DNA from: a virus
Length of the DNA stretch: 48,883 nucleotides
Virus record (IMG/VR): IMGVR_UViG_3300031673_008796
Location: 1 to 48,883 of that record
Reading direction: 5' to 3' (one strand)
How positions within the stretch are numbered: the stretch's first letter is position 1; each line of letters begins with the position of its first letter. Made by a program: the position numbers and the translations under genes. A model generated the notes under the pieces. That model ran no database searches. It was given only the letters and a program-made list of their open reading frames with translations, and was not told where the DNA came from. Positions 38,066 to 46,193 of the stretch are shown here, piece after piece.

Positions 38066-38538
38066 AAGTAATACACCTTTACATTTATGTCATGAAATAC
38101 ATTTCCATATATCTCTTCGACTACATTCCAGTCTCCACCCGCTAGTCCACAGCCTATCTTGGGTAGAGCTAGCGTATGTCCTTCATCTTTACAAAAGTGT
38201 CTTAGTTTCTTGCACACCCGCTCAATAGCATGATAATTGGCATGCAATACACCTCTTGGCATATATTGTTTTTGTGTTGCACAGTTGACTATAATTCTAG
38301 GTTTATGACTTGGACCACTTTTTGTTTGAAACATGCTGCTGCAACCTATGATCTGAATGTCACCCAACTCCCATCCTACTCGTTCGTGATACTTTAAATA
38401 CTCTGTTCTAACATTAGGATGTATTTGAGCAATTTGACCAGCAATACCGCTGCCAAATCCACCGGCACAATTGACACCATGAGCTATAACAACACAGTTG
38501 GTCTTGAATATATTATTATTTATTAGTTCTATTGCCAT
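38062..38538 (-). CDS. Macro-domain protein (ADP-ribose binding/hydrolase)
   Basis: The ATG at 38538 with GGAGTAAG upstream is chosen over 38559. The 158-residue protein has the macro fold pattern: VIAHGVNCAGGFGSGIAGQI (ligand loop 1), IIVNCATQ and ALPKIGCGLAGGDW (loop 2). Relatives remove ADP-ribose from proteins or act on ADP-ribose 1''-phosphate. In the NAD+ block it could reverse ADP-ribosylation by host defences or recycle ADP-ribose. Confidence 0.92.
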   Translation of the reverse strand: MAIELINNNIFKTNCVVIAHGVNCAGGFGSGIAGQIAQIHPNVRTEYLKYHERVGWELGDIQIIGCSSMFQTKSGPSHKPRIIVNCATQKQYMPRGVLHANYHAIERVCKKLRHFCKDEGHTLALPKIGCGLAGGDWNVVEEIYGNVFHDINVKVYYL

Positions 38539-38680
38539 ACTTACTCCAAAAAATACCAATGAATCTTATTTCTGCAGGTATCACTTCGAACTCAGTTATT
38601 ATTGGAAACAGTCCGAGACGACACAATGTGTTTCTAAACATGCAATATCTACCGAAATCAGCCGTATCATTTGGTCTCAT
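38516..38680 (-). CDS. 54-residue protein with NTLCRLGLFP helix
   Basis: The ATG at 38680 (SD GGAAGG) is preferred to the longer frame to 38716. It contains YCMFRNTLCRLGLFPIITEF, a clear tiny-protein helix, then a beta-like tail. It overlaps the macro-domain gene and the next tiny gene, so two family members sit side by side. Confidence 0.75.
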   Translation of the reverse strand: MRPNDTADFGRYCMFRNTLCRLGLFPIITEFEVIPAEIRFIGIFWSKYGNRTNK

Positions 38681-38801
38681 ATTTACCTTCCGATACCTTC
38701 TCCATAAAAGCGTCAACCATTATATTACTGTTCCAACTTGCATCATCAAAAGGTAATCCTAGTCTTTTAAGGGTGCGCATAAATTTATGTAAACTTATCA
38801 T
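38667..38801 (-). CDS. 44-residue protein with RTLKRLGLPF helix
   Basis: The ATG overlaps the HAD gene stop (ATGA) after GGGAGAG. The protein begins MISLHKFMRTLKRLGLPF, the cleanest example of the family helix, and ends with DAFMEKVSEGKYETK. At 44 residues it is almost only the helix. Confidence 0.8.
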   Translation of the reverse strand: MISLHKFMRTLKRLGLPFDDASWNSNIMVDAFMEKVSEGKYETK

Positions 38802-39208
38802 TTCTCTCCCCTATGTTTTCTTTCAGGACTTTTATATAGCATGTACGGAGTAGTAAAGTAGTTTAAATATTGCTGCATGTCGTCTATATGTAAGTCTATT
38901 TTATGTATTCTACAATACTCAGCTTTAACCTTGTTCCACGTCTCATCTGGAAATGGATGGTGAGAAGCTATTCCTAGCTCTTCATTTGTCTTAGCTTCTA
39001 TCTCAAGTAGATAATCAAATACTGAAAATTCATGTGTCCACCACTTCTCGCCATCACCGAATGAATATAGGTCTCGTATTAAGTTATATTTTGAGTTAGT
39101 AAAACTACCACCAGTTATGATATGTATCTCTACATACTTCTTAGCAAGGTGTGTAAACAACTCCGGATTATGGTCTAATACACCATGTATATCAAGTCCC
39201 AACTTCAT
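38798..39208 (-). CDS. HAD-like hydrolase
   Basis: The ATG at 39208 with GGGAGG upstream is chosen over 39229. The 136-residue protein has LDIHGVLD (motif I, nucleophile Asp), HIITGG (motif II) and IDDMQQYL (motif IV). This is a minimal HAD fold like phage 5'(3')-nucleotidases. It sits between macro domain and PRPP synthetase and could act on a nucleotide of that pathway; substrate unknown. Confidence 0.8.
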   Translation of the reverse strand: MKLGLDIHGVLDHNPELFTHLAKKYVEIHIITGGSFTNSKYNLIRDLYSFGDGEKWWTHEFSVFDYLLEIEAKTNEELGIASHHPFPDETWNKVKAEYCRIHKIDLHIDDMQQYLNYFTTPYMLYKSPERKHRGEK

Positions 39209-39256
39209 CTTGTGCCTCCCAATATTCAACCAAATCTGTTATTTTATGTATATTAC

Positions 39257-40183
39257 TCAATTTTTCAAACCCTCCACAATCAAATCAGCTACAGAAACTA
39301 GATGTGTAAAACCAAAATCTAGGTTCTGTTGACAGTTAGAATGAGTATTGGTCATATAGACTCTCTCTACAACACCGGAGTCTTTAATTTTCTTTAGACC
39401 GTCATCACAAAAGATACCATGTGTACAACAGGCATAGATATTTTTAGCTCCAGCCTGTAAATATGCTTTGGCTGCATTGATTATGGAACCACCAGAACGA
39501 ATCATATCATCATATATAATTACATTCTTGCCAGCCACATCAGCATTGATTGCTGTAACCTCTGTACCCTCATTATCTCTTCTCTTAAGAACAAATGCCG
39601 CTTGTAGTTTATTGTCATTGGCCAATGATTCGACCCACTTAGCTCGTCCAGCATCTGTTGATGCAAGAACAAAATCTTTTCTTTTACCATCACCTATGAT
39701 ATCATTTATCATTATTCCAACTTCTCGCTTGGCATATAAATGAACAACATGCGTTGGTCCTTCAAAATAATAAGGAATACCGTCTGCATGTAAATCAATA
39801 AAATAGATGAAGTTACCACGTGATGCCTGTGGAAGACCACTAAACATACGAGCAAGATTCTTAGCCTTAACAACCTCGCCTGACTTAACTGCACGCTCCA
39901 TCGTTGAATACCCCATGTAAGGGATGACAATATTGAGAGAACGAATTTGCTGCATTGCTAGAGTTGATGCTAAGTTATAAACATCCAATATAGCTTTATC
40001 AGAGGTAAGCCCACCGATCAATGTAATGTCTTGTCCCTTTAAACTCTCAACGTTCTCTATTCTATGATAGCTTTCACCATCAGAAAATCTCTTTGTTTCA
40101 ACTGTTCCCCTTAAAGAATAGTCTAAGTTATTGGCAACATCTAGTGCTAAATCTGAATACTCTTCTGTATAGTATATTATCAT
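39257..40183 (-). CDS. prs: Ribose-phosphate pyrophosphokinase (PRPP synthetase)-like
   Basis: The 308-residue protein has RFSDGE, YMGYSTMER (ATP region), FIDLHADGI and the PRPP loop YDDMIRSGGSI. It would make PRPP, the co-substrate of NAMPT. Phage proteins of this family are also used as ADP-ribose pyrophosphate synthetases in the NARP1 route; the presence of NMN adenylyltransferase next door favours the classical role here, but sequence alone does not decide. The start has no good SD and is probably coupled to the NadM stop two bases away. Confidence 0.92.
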   Translation of the reverse strand: MIIYYTEEYSDLALDVANNLDYSLRGTVETKRFSDGESYHRIENVESLKGQDITLIGGLTSDKAILDVYNLASTLAMQQIRSLNIVIPYMGYSTMERAVKSGEVVKAKNLARMFSGLPQASRGNFIYFIDLHADGIPYYFEGPTHVVHLYAKREVGIMINDIIGDGKRKDFVLASTDAGRAKWVESLANDNKLQAAFVLKRRDNEGTEVTAINADVAGKNVIIYDDMIRSGGSIINAAKAYLQAGAKNIYACCTHGIFCDDGLKKIKDSGVVERVYMTNTHSNCQQNLDFGFTHLVSVADLIVEGLKN

Positions 40184-40184
40184 T

Positions 40185-41258
40185 TTAAAACCTACTTGTT
40201 AAACTGGTTACAATATCCATGTGATCCTCAAACATTTCGTCTTCCAGATGTTTCATATCAGCTAGTGGTATCCAGTGTGCACCACTTGCATCATCATTAG
40301 CTTTGATTTCAGGTAAAGGACCTTCACCTAAGTTAATCAAATGAGCATGAGTAACAGTTCTGCCTCTTAAGCTTCGCTGAGGATGATCAAATGTCTGGAC
40401 TGCTTCAATGCTTCTCTTAAGAATAGGTTTATCTACCTTAATTCTCGTCTCTTCTTTCAGTTCTCGTATCGCACATTCCTCTATCATCTCATTGGGATTA
40501 AGAAATCCACCAGGTAGAGCATATAAGCCTTTACCCGGATTAAACTTTCTTTTAATAAGAAGTATGTGGCCAGACTTAATTACAACACAATCAGTAGTTA
40601 CGAATGTAGGAGCATAGGGTGCAACATCCCAAGATGCTTTATAATTTGCGATGAAGTTATATTCTTCTGTCAACATCTCACATTCATCCAATGTCATCCA
40701 TGCTTTAATCTCTTTTATAACATCAGAGGCCAAGTATGGTTCATTTTCTATGATTGTTTTATTTAGGAAAATCTCATCACGTATATCTGTGGCACTCATC
40801 AGCTCGTCATGTTTGTTATATATCTTGCCGACCTCATGTAAGTCCCACTGAGGAAACATATTGAGGTACCAACTGCTGGTATCTTTAAAGCAACCTATTA
40901 TTGCTGTATCTTTATGTTGAGTTGCACCCGCTAATACAGACTTAGAATAAGTCTCAGATGCCCAGCGAGTGTTATTATACAGATGATCTCTTACCTGTAC
41001 AAATTTAACTCTAGTTTCAAAGTCTTCGGGATAGTTTGACCAACCTTGAACTTTACCAAGTTTCTGCTTGAGAGCTCGCTTAATCATATTAATGCGCTCA
41101 TCAGCTGTCCATGGATTCTTGATTGTTTTAGGTCTGTGAGCTGAACCTACAGATATAATAACTGTCTCGGCAATCTCTAATGCCTGCTCTATAATCTGTA
41201 CGTGTGCTTCGTGGATTGGTTGAAAGCGTCCAATAAAAACGCATGCCTTATACTTCAT
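40185..41258 (-). CDS. nadM: Bifunctional NMN adenylyltransferase/Nudix (NadM-type)
   Basis: The 357-residue protein has the nucleotidyltransferase motif GRFQPIHEAH (10-19) and SATDIR (155-160) in the N-terminal domain and a full Nudix box GGFLNPNE...RELKEE (about 250-270) in the C-terminal domain. The first domain makes NAD+ from NMN and ATP; the second usually hydrolyses ADP-ribose. The same fusion occurs in cyanobacteria and in phage KVP40. SD AGGAG. Confidence 0.95.
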   Translation of the reverse strand: MKYKACVFIGRFQPIHEAHVQIIEQALEIAETVIISVGSAHRPKTIKNPWTADERINMIKRALKQKLGKVQGWSNYPEDFETRVKFVQVRDHLYNNTRWASETYSKSVLAGATQHKDTAIIGCFKDTSSWYLNMFPQWDLHEVGKIYNKHDELMSATDIRDEIFLNKTIIENEPYLASDVIKEIKAWMTLDECEMLTEEYNFIANYKASWDVAPYAPTFVTTDCVVIKSGHILLIKRKFNPGKGLYALPGGFLNPNEMIEECAIRELKEETRIKVDKPILKRSIEAVQTFDHPQRSLRGRTVTHAHLINLGEGPLPEIKANDDASGAHWIPLADMKHLEDEMFEDHMDIVTSLTSRF

Positions 41259-41306
41259 TAGTTCTCCTGTGTTTCATCCTGCTACCTGCGGGACTACATA
41301 TTAATA

Positions 41307-41732
41307 TTATACCTTGTTTTCCCTTGCTGTCTTAGCTAATAAGTCGCAAGCTTCATTGTGTTCGTCTCCACTATGCCCCTTAACCCATTTTGCAGTAGTA
41401 TTCAACTCAGCAAATAAAGCTTTAACCTGTATATAAAGTTGACCTAAGTGAACAGCTTTACACTTATACTGTCCATTTGCATAGCCGAGGACAAGCTGTG
41501 AGTCAGATATCAAGGTCACTTCTGGCTTCTCTGGTTTCATGTTTGCTATGTAGTTCTTTGCAGCCTTCAGACCTTCTATTGCTGCGGTAAGTTCTGCGAC
41601 GTTATTAGTTGCTGCTGGTAAATATCCGCTACCATCTACTAGAAGTACATTATCTACTAAGATACGAAATCCCCAACCGCCGTCAGAATCAAATGTGTTA
41701 CCCGAGCCATCTGAGTATACATCAATTTTCAT
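41307..41732 (-). CDS. rnhA: Ribonuclease HI
   Basis: The 141-residue protein has the D-E-D-D active site of RNase H: VYSDGSG (D8), VAELTAA (E), LISDSQL (D) and NEACDLLA (D), with HSGDEHN for the His loop. It removes RNA from RNA-DNA hybrids, for instance replication primers. A GTATAAT sequence just after its stop may be the -10 box of the NadM gene. SD AGAGGA. Confidence 0.93.
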   Translation of the reverse strand: MKIDVYSDGSGNTFDSDGGWGFRILVDNVLLVDGSGYLPAATNNVAELTAAIEGLKAAKNYIANMKPEKPEVTLISDSQLVLGYANGQYKCKAVHLGQLYIQVKALFAELNTTAKWVKGHSGDEHNEACDLLAKTARENKV

Positions 41733-41734
41733 TG

Positions 41735-41941
41735 TTATCCTCTTTTAAGTCTAAATACCCTAGCTTCTCTAAATTTATCTTGTTCATCTTCTTCTTTTTT
41801 AAGGAGTTCTAGTTTAGTTATATAACAGTTTTGACACTCTGGTTTAAAATTCCATTCGGAACCTACTAGCATGTATCTAGTACACGAATCACACTCTGTA
41901 GGTACTAAATCTTTAAATGGGTCTTCTATATCAGGCTTCAT
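41735..41941 (-). CDS. Small zinc-ribbon-like protein
   Basis: The 68-residue protein has CDSC and CQNC 20 residues apart, a likely four-Cys zinc site, followed by a charged helix (ELLKKEEDEQDKFREARV). It precedes RNase H by two bases. Function unknown. Confidence 0.72.
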   Translation of the reverse strand: MKPDIEDPFKDLVPTECDSCTRYMLVGSEWNFKPECQNCYITKLELLKKEEDEQDKFREARVFRLKRG

Positions 41942-42143
41942 CTATCTCCTCAATATGCTCATCCACCAAAGCATTAAACAGAGCTTTGATTTCGTATACT
42001 TGAAGGTTATCAATATCACTCATGTCATAGACTTGAAGCAATATAACCTTCAAGCGATCTCCAACATTCTTCTCTTGTTTATACTTAGAGAGAGTCTTGA
42101 AATCGTCACCACATGAGTCGCTGCACTTACTACAGCGAGCCAT
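41931..42143 (-). CDS. Small Cys protein with acidic tail
   Basis: The start is the ATG at 42143, sharing bases with the TGA upstream. The 70-residue protein has MARCSKCSDSC at the N-terminus, a possible metal site, then KYKQEKNVGDRLKVIL and an acidic C-terminal helix (ALVDEHIEEIDEA). Function unknown. Confidence 0.7.
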   Translation of the reverse strand: MARCSKCSDSCGDDFKTLSKYKQEKNVGDRLKVILLQVYDMSDIDNLQVYEIKALFNALVDEHIEEIDEA

Positions 42144-42367
42144 CACACACCACTAGATGCTACGGTTGTTACTTCTGCCAATTGTAGTTGTTCAATTTTG
42201 CCATGTGTTTCTTCACAGTATACAAACCACGAATCAACGACGCCAGTTTCACCGTAGAAACCATTTTCGTAGTTGTTTCTAATACTCTGAATGAAAGTTG
42301 GTAGAAGTTCACCTTTTAGGTAAAAAGCTTCGAATCTCTTGAATTTTTTCTTAGCACTTGTTGTCAC
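42143..42367 (-). CDS. Unknown 74-residue protein
   Basis: The start is GTG after GGAAG. A basic head (TTSAKKKFKRF) and a compact alpha/beta-like body (GETGVVDSWFVYCEETHG). No motif is recognised. It may be driven from motif copy 11, which lies in the previous gene. Confidence 0.7.
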   Translation of the reverse strand: MTTSAKKKFKRFEAFYLKGELLPTFIQSIRNNYENGFYGETGVVDSWFVYCEETHGKIEQLQLAEVTTVASSGV

Positions 42368-42768
42368 GTTATCTTCCTTATTTCTGCTAGTTTTTCTTGT
42401 ATAGATTTCTCTTTAGGTTCTTTCGATTCTGTTTCTATTTTAGCAAGTAATACTTTAGCTTTTTCTACAGCTTTCATATACCCCTTATGTTTAGAACTTG
42501 CTTTCTTTTCATACTCTTCATTTAGTAAAGTTTGTTTTTTAGTTTTGAAACGTTTAATATCTAAGTCTAGATCAGGATCGTTGATCTCTTCCAGAGTCCA
42601 CAAAGATGGCTCATCGTATCCACACATCTCACACTTAACATTATTCTTGCGATGGTAACCGAAGTCACCATGGTGACCACAGTTAACACACCAGTACCAT
42701 TGACCTGTTGTTTCAACTGGCTCAGAGGCAACTACTGGTTGTACTTTCTTCTTACGCTTCTTCGCCAT
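42364..42768 (-). CDS. Zinc-ribbon protein, 134 residues
   Basis: After a basic head (AKKRKKKVQP) come WYWCVNCGHHGDFGY and KCEMCGYDEPSLW, two CxxCG knuckles of a zinc ribbon, then a long Lys/Glu helix. The rubredoxin-like ribbon suits a nucleic-acid or protein-binding role. The start overlaps the gene upstream (17 bases). Confidence 0.78.
   Translation of the reverse strand: MAKKRKKKVQPVVASEPVETTGQWYWCVNCGHHGDFGYHRKNNVKCEMCGYDEPSLWTLEEINDPDLDLDIKRFKTKKQTLLNEEYEKKASSKHKGYMKAVEKAKVLLAKIETESKEPKEKSIQEKLAEIRKIT
42424..42433 (-). promoter_or_regulatory. AACAGAWTCG motif, copy 11
   Basis: AACAGAATCG lies in the 3' part of the gene at 42364 (encoding ETES) and ends 57 bases before the GTG at 42367. 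Being inside a reading frame with standard codons, it is the weakest of the eleven copies. Confidence 0.35.
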
Positions 42769-43012
42769 TAGTTAGTCTCTCTTCTAAGTCAGTTGCATTG
42801 AGAAAATCATTTAGCCAATCCCTTAAAGATGTTGCTTGCTCTTTATCAAATATAATATGTGAATGTTCATCATCGGCTAAATCAGGAACATAGAGCATTA
42901 CTGCTGCAACTTCAAACTTATCTTTTTCGTGATTTTCATCAATAGACATACTAACTCTATCTATGCTGGTATCTCTAATGTTCTTAATCATGTATTTTTC
43001 ATTGCGAGTCAT
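42752..43012 (-). CDS. Unknown 86-residue protein
   Basis: A beta-rich N-terminal half (DRVSMSIDENHEKDKFEVAAVM) and an acidic helical half (LADDEHSHIIFDKEQATSLRDW). No family is recognised. Overlaps of 14 and 17 bases link it to both neighbours. Confidence 0.7.
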   Translation of the reverse strand: MTRNEKYMIKNIRDTSIDRVSMSIDENHEKDKFEVAAVMLYVPDLADDEHSHIIFDKEQATSLRDWLNDFLNATDLEERLTNGEEA

Positions 43013-43286
43013 GTGTCTCTTCCCTTATATCAGCAAAGCTACAACCTTCAAGGTCATACTCATCAAATACGCGTTCAGCAACTGCATACGGAGGACCATT
43101 TAACCAACTGAAGTCATCACCTTCATATCCAGTTTGTCGCTTAGTTATAACGCCGTCAACCATAGTAACTATAGTTCCTTTGTCTATTCTGATGGCGACT
43201 ATAGTTCTCTGCCCTACATCTGTACATCTCCACTTTCCAGTGTTCGTATAGAAGTGTACTCCTATACTAAAAAGGTTGTGCTTCAT
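42999..43286 (-). CDS. Unknown 95-residue protein
   Basis: The ATG at 43286 with GGAGAG upstream is chosen over 43301. The protein is beta-rich (HFYTNTGKWRCTDVGQRTIVAI) with DYSW/GPPYAV-like patches and an acidic end. It overlaps both neighbours. Function unknown. Confidence 0.7.
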   Translation of the reverse strand: MKHNLFSIGVHFYTNTGKWRCTDVGQRTIVAIRIDKGTIVTMVDGVITKRQTGYEGDDFSWLNGPPYAVAERVFDEYDLEGCSFADIREETHDSQ

Positions 43287-43524
43287 AATCACTCTCTCCA
43301 ATAAATTTACCTAGCACTCTAGCTGCAGCCGTATACACTTCTTGACTAGCATCTTCTAAGGAGTAGGAATTAAGTTCGCCACCATCTTGGTCTGTTTCAT
43401 ACACGATAGCGTTATCAAATAGTTCTTCAATAGTAGAACCTTCTGATTGTACTCCATAAGATCTCCATGGACCTTCGTCTTGAAAGTCTACACCAATATC
43501 TGATTCATCAATGCTGTGTTTCAT
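43267..43524 (-). CDS. Unknown acidic 85-residue protein
   Basis: Glu/Asp-rich throughout (DESDIGVDFQDEGPWRSYG, SLEDASQEVYTAAARVLG). Strong acidity is shared with the 43508 gene. It could be a small mimic or inhibitor protein; nothing specific is recognised. It overlaps its neighbours by 17-20 bases. Confidence 0.7.
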   Translation of the reverse strand: MKHSIDESDIGVDFQDEGPWRSYGVQSEGSTIEELFDNAIVYETDQDGGELNSYSLEDASQEVYTAAARVLGKFIGESDYEAQPF

Positions 43525-43684
43525 TTCCTGCTCCTTCTACGATAGCTTCTATTTCTAATACAACAACGGAAGCATAAAAAGCTTCAGCACCTTCTTCTAG
43601 GCATTGTCTGGCGGCATCAGTAAATTCTTCTATGTCGTCTTCTGGCATATCGCAATCGAAATCTAGTAATACTTTAAATTTCAT
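43508..43684 (-). CDS. Unknown acidic 58-residue protein
   Basis: The ATG at 43684, after GGAGGCAG, is chosen over 43717. It contains FDCDMPEDDIEEFTDAARQCLEEG (split by short turns), an acidic helical stretch, then a hydrophobic strand (SVVVLEIEAIVEG). Function unknown. Confidence 0.7.
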   Translation of the reverse strand: MKFKVLLDFDCDMPEDDIEEFTDAARQCLEEGAEAFYASVVVLEIEAIVEGAGNETQH

Positions 43685-43859
43685 AAACTGCCTCCATAAT
43701 TTCTCTAGTGGCTTCAAGATCTTTAAGTCTTGTTTGTAATTTTGTATATTTTGCCATTTCTGGTATAGTTAAAATTTTTCCACTGTGAATAACAATATCT
43801 AATAAAGCCAACTGATACTTAATATTTGCTTCATCTTCTGGTAATTCAAACATCGCCAT
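43674..43859 (-). CDS. Unknown 61-residue helical protein
   Basis: A short helical protein (LPEDEANIKYQLALLDIVI, YTKLQTRLKDLEATREIM) with heptad-like Leu spacing. The start lies in the last codons of the gene at 43846. Function unknown. Confidence 0.68.
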   Translation of the reverse strand: MAMFELPEDEANIKYQLALLDIVIHSGKILTIPEMAKYTKLQTRLKDLEATREIMEAVYEI

Positions 43860-44214
43860 TTTCTTTTATCTTGAGGTCTTCATACGGTCTAACCTTGCGG
43901 GCATAGAATTCTGCAAATGCATTCCTCAATGCGCCAACTACTTTACCAATTTCAACATCAGATGTCATTACTATCTCAACTAACTTCTTATGAAATTCAG
44001 AACTATATTCCTTCTGGCTAGGGTGATGACAGCTTTCTTTATGTATAAGATCACTAATGGTGTATTCAACTGCCTCAGCAATTTCATTAGACGATTCATA
44101 GTCTGTCAGATATGCATTCATGAGAAGTGTGGTTAGATAGTTTACTTCTCCAGCATTTTGTGGACAAGATCCATCTGCTAACCTATCTCTTTGTTTCTGT
44201 GATATATATGGCAT
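43846..44214 (-). CDS. Unknown 122-residue protein
   Basis: A helical, mixed-charge protein (NYLTTLLMNAYLTDYESSNEI) with a His-rich patch (HKESCHHPSQKE). AGGAGG precedes the ATG. It is the first gene of the minus run to 41300 after motif copy 10 and faces the plus-strand ribonucleotide reductase. Confidence 0.73.
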   Translation of the reverse strand: MPYISQKQRDRLADGSCPQNAGEVNYLTTLLMNAYLTDYESSNEIAEAVEYTISDLIHKESCHHPSQKEYSSEFHKKLVEIVMTSDVEIGKVVGALRNAFAEFYARKVRPYEDLKIKENGDV

Positions 44215-44242
44215 TACTCCTCCTATGCTTCCATATAATAAT

Positions 44243-44252
44243 CGAATCTGTT
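44243..44252 (-). promoter_or_regulatory. AACAGAWTCG motif, copy 10
   Basis: AACAGATTCG followed by ATTATTAT ends 29 bases before the ATG at 44214. It lies in the divergent gap with the reductase gene and has no upstream stop codon nearby, again favouring a promoter. Confidence 0.65.
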
Positions 44253-44272
44253 ATAGGTTTAGCACGTGATTT

Positions 44273-44281
44273 TGGTATAAT
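44273..44281 (+). promoter_or_regulatory. Extended -10 promoter (TGGTATAAT) of RNR gene
   Basis: TGGTATAAT lies 52 bases before the ATG at 44334, with GAGGGAG as ribosome binding site. It overlaps no part of copy 10, so the two divergent units have separate control. Confidence 0.6.
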
Positions 44282-44333
44282 TTAGGCATATAAATATCCG
44301 CAATCACTATTAAAATCACCAAGAGGGAGACAA

Positions 44334-46193
44334 ATGAGCAGCACCAAAATCTTAAGTGATATCACTGTTTTTACCAAGTACGCACGCTATTACAAACACC
44401 TAGGAAGACGTGAGACATTTGTCGAGATTACAACTAGAAATAAAGAAATGCACTTAAGGAAATTCAAGAACAATCCTAGTCTATGTGCAGAAATTGAAGC
44501 TGTTTATAAAGATTTTATAGAGACCAAGAAGATACTTCCTAGCATGCGTTCTTTGCAGTTTGGAGGCAAGCCTATCGAAGTTAGTCCCAACAGGATATAC
44601 AATTGTTGCTATTTACCTATCGATGATTACAGGGCATTCTCGGAGTCCATGTTCTTATTGTTAGGCGGTACTGGAGTTGGATATTCAGTTCAGAAAGTAC
44701 ATGTTGGTAAATTACCACCTATACGCAAGCCATTAAAAAGTAGACGATATCTAGTTGCTGACTCTATTGAAGGTTGGGCTGACTCTATTAAAGCTTTATT
44801 TAGAGCCTACATGGAAGGTAAGAGTCTTCCCCTATTTGATTTCTCAGACATAAGAGAAAAGGGCGCACCATTAATTACATCTGGTGGAAAAGCTCCTGGA
44901 CCTCAACCATTGCATGATTGCTTACATAATATAAAGAAAGTATTAGACGCTAAAGCAGATGGCGAGCAACTCACTCCATTGGAGAGTCATGACATACTAT
45001 GTTATATTGCTGACGCAGTATTGGCTGGTGGAATAAGACGTGCAGCCTGTATTTGTTTGTTCGACATGGATGATGAAGAAATGCTTACATGTAAAGCTGG
45101 AACTTGGTATGAACTCAATCCACAAAGAGGTAGAGCAAATAACTCCGCTGTTATCCTACGACACAAGATCAAGAAAAAAGAATTCTTATCTTTATGGAAA
45201 AAGATACAAGCATCGGGTAGTGGAGAACCAGGTATATACTTAACTAACAATGCAGAGTGGGGAACTAACCCTTGTTGTGAGATAGCGCTAAGACCATTTC
45301 AGTTCTGTAACTTATGTGAAATCAATATGGGAGATATTGAATCCCAAGAAGACTTAAATGCAAGGTCTAGAGCCGCAGCATTTATAGGTACGTTGCAAGC
45401 TAGCTACACAGACTTTCATTACCTTAGAGATATATGGAAGAAGACCACTGAGCATGATGCACTGATTGGTGTATCTGGTACAGGAATAGCATCTGGTGAG
45501 TTTGTAAAATATGATATGACCGAAGCATCAGAAAATGTAGTAGCAGAAAACGTACGCATAGCTGATATTATTGGAATTAATCATGCATCTCGTACAACAT
45601 GTGTTAAACCAGCGGGAACTAGTTCATGTGTACTTGGTACTAGCTCTGGTATTCACGGGTGGCACTCGCAATATTATATACGCACACAGCGTGTTGGTAA
45701 GAATGAGGCGTTATATAAGTTCATTGCTGAATTTCACCCTGAATTAATTGAAGATGATTTCTTTAAACCAACGACACAGGCAGTATTATCTATTCCAATT
45801 GAAGCTCCCAAGGGTGCAATCTTAAGAACAGAATCTCCGTTTGATCTGTTGGACAGGATTAAATTATTTCATGAGACTTGGGTAAGACCGGGTCATATCA
45901 AGGGCGATAACACACATAATATCTCTGCAACCATATCAGTTAAAGATGATGAGTGGGATGATGTTGGTCAGTGGATGTGGAACAACCGCGATAGCTATAA
46001 TGGTTTAAGTGTATTGCCTTATGATGGCGGAACATATGTTCAAGCTCCATTCCAAGAGATAAGTATGCAGAAGTATCATGCAATGGCAAAACAGATGCAG
46101 GAAGTAGATCTTACTAAAGTTAGAGAAGACGGTGACTATACCGATCTTAAAGGTGAGATTGCTTGTGCTGGTGGAGTTTGCGAAATACCTTAA
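44334..46193 (+). CDS. rtpR: B12-dependent (class II) ribonucleoside-triphosphate reductase
   Basis: The 619-residue protein has the class II layout: NCCYLP (redox Cys near 91-92), NPCCEIAL (N312, C314 thiyl-type, E316), CNLCEI (second redox Cys, C325) and a C-terminal CAGGVC pair (C611, C616). It is shorter than Lactobacillus RTPR (739) and has no ATP-cone domain at the N-terminus, so allosteric control may differ. It makes dNTPs using adenosylcobalamin. It is alone on the plus strand with its own promoter. Confidence 0.93.
   Translation: MSSTKILSDITVFTKYARYYKHLGRRETFVEITTRNKEMHLRKFKNNPSLCAEIEAVYKDFIETKKILPSMRSLQFGGKPIEVSPNRIYNCCYLPIDDYRAFSESMFLLLGGTGVGYSVQKVHVGKLPPIRKPLKSRRYLVADSIEGWADSIKALFRAYMEGKSLPLFDFSDIREKGAPLITSGGKAPGPQPLHDCLHNIKKVLDAKADGEQLTPLESHDILCYIADAVLAGGIRRAACICLFDMDDEEMLTCKAGTWYELNPQRGRANNSAVILRHKIKKKEFLSLWKKIQASGSGEPGIYLTNNAEWGTNPCCEIALRPFQFCNLCEINMGDIESQEDLNARSRAAAFIGTLQASYTDFHYLRDIWKKTTEHDALIGVSGTGIASGEFVKYDMTEASENVVAENVRIADIIGINHASRTTCVKPAGTSSCVLGTSSGIHGWHSQYYIRTQRVGKNEALYKFIAEFHPELIEDDFFKPTTQAVLSIPIEAPKGAILRTESPFDLLDRIKLFHETWVRPGHIKGDNTHNISATISVKDDEWDDVGQWMWNNRDSYNGLSVLPYDGGTYVQAPFQEISMQKYHAMAKQMQEVDLTKVREDGDYTDLKGEIACAGGVCEIP

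Noticed and set aside
44215-44333. Possible cobalamin riboswitch before the B12-dependent reductase
   Set aside because: The gap is only about 119 bases, no B12-box-like sequence is seen, and the space is filled by copy 10, the promoter and the SD.
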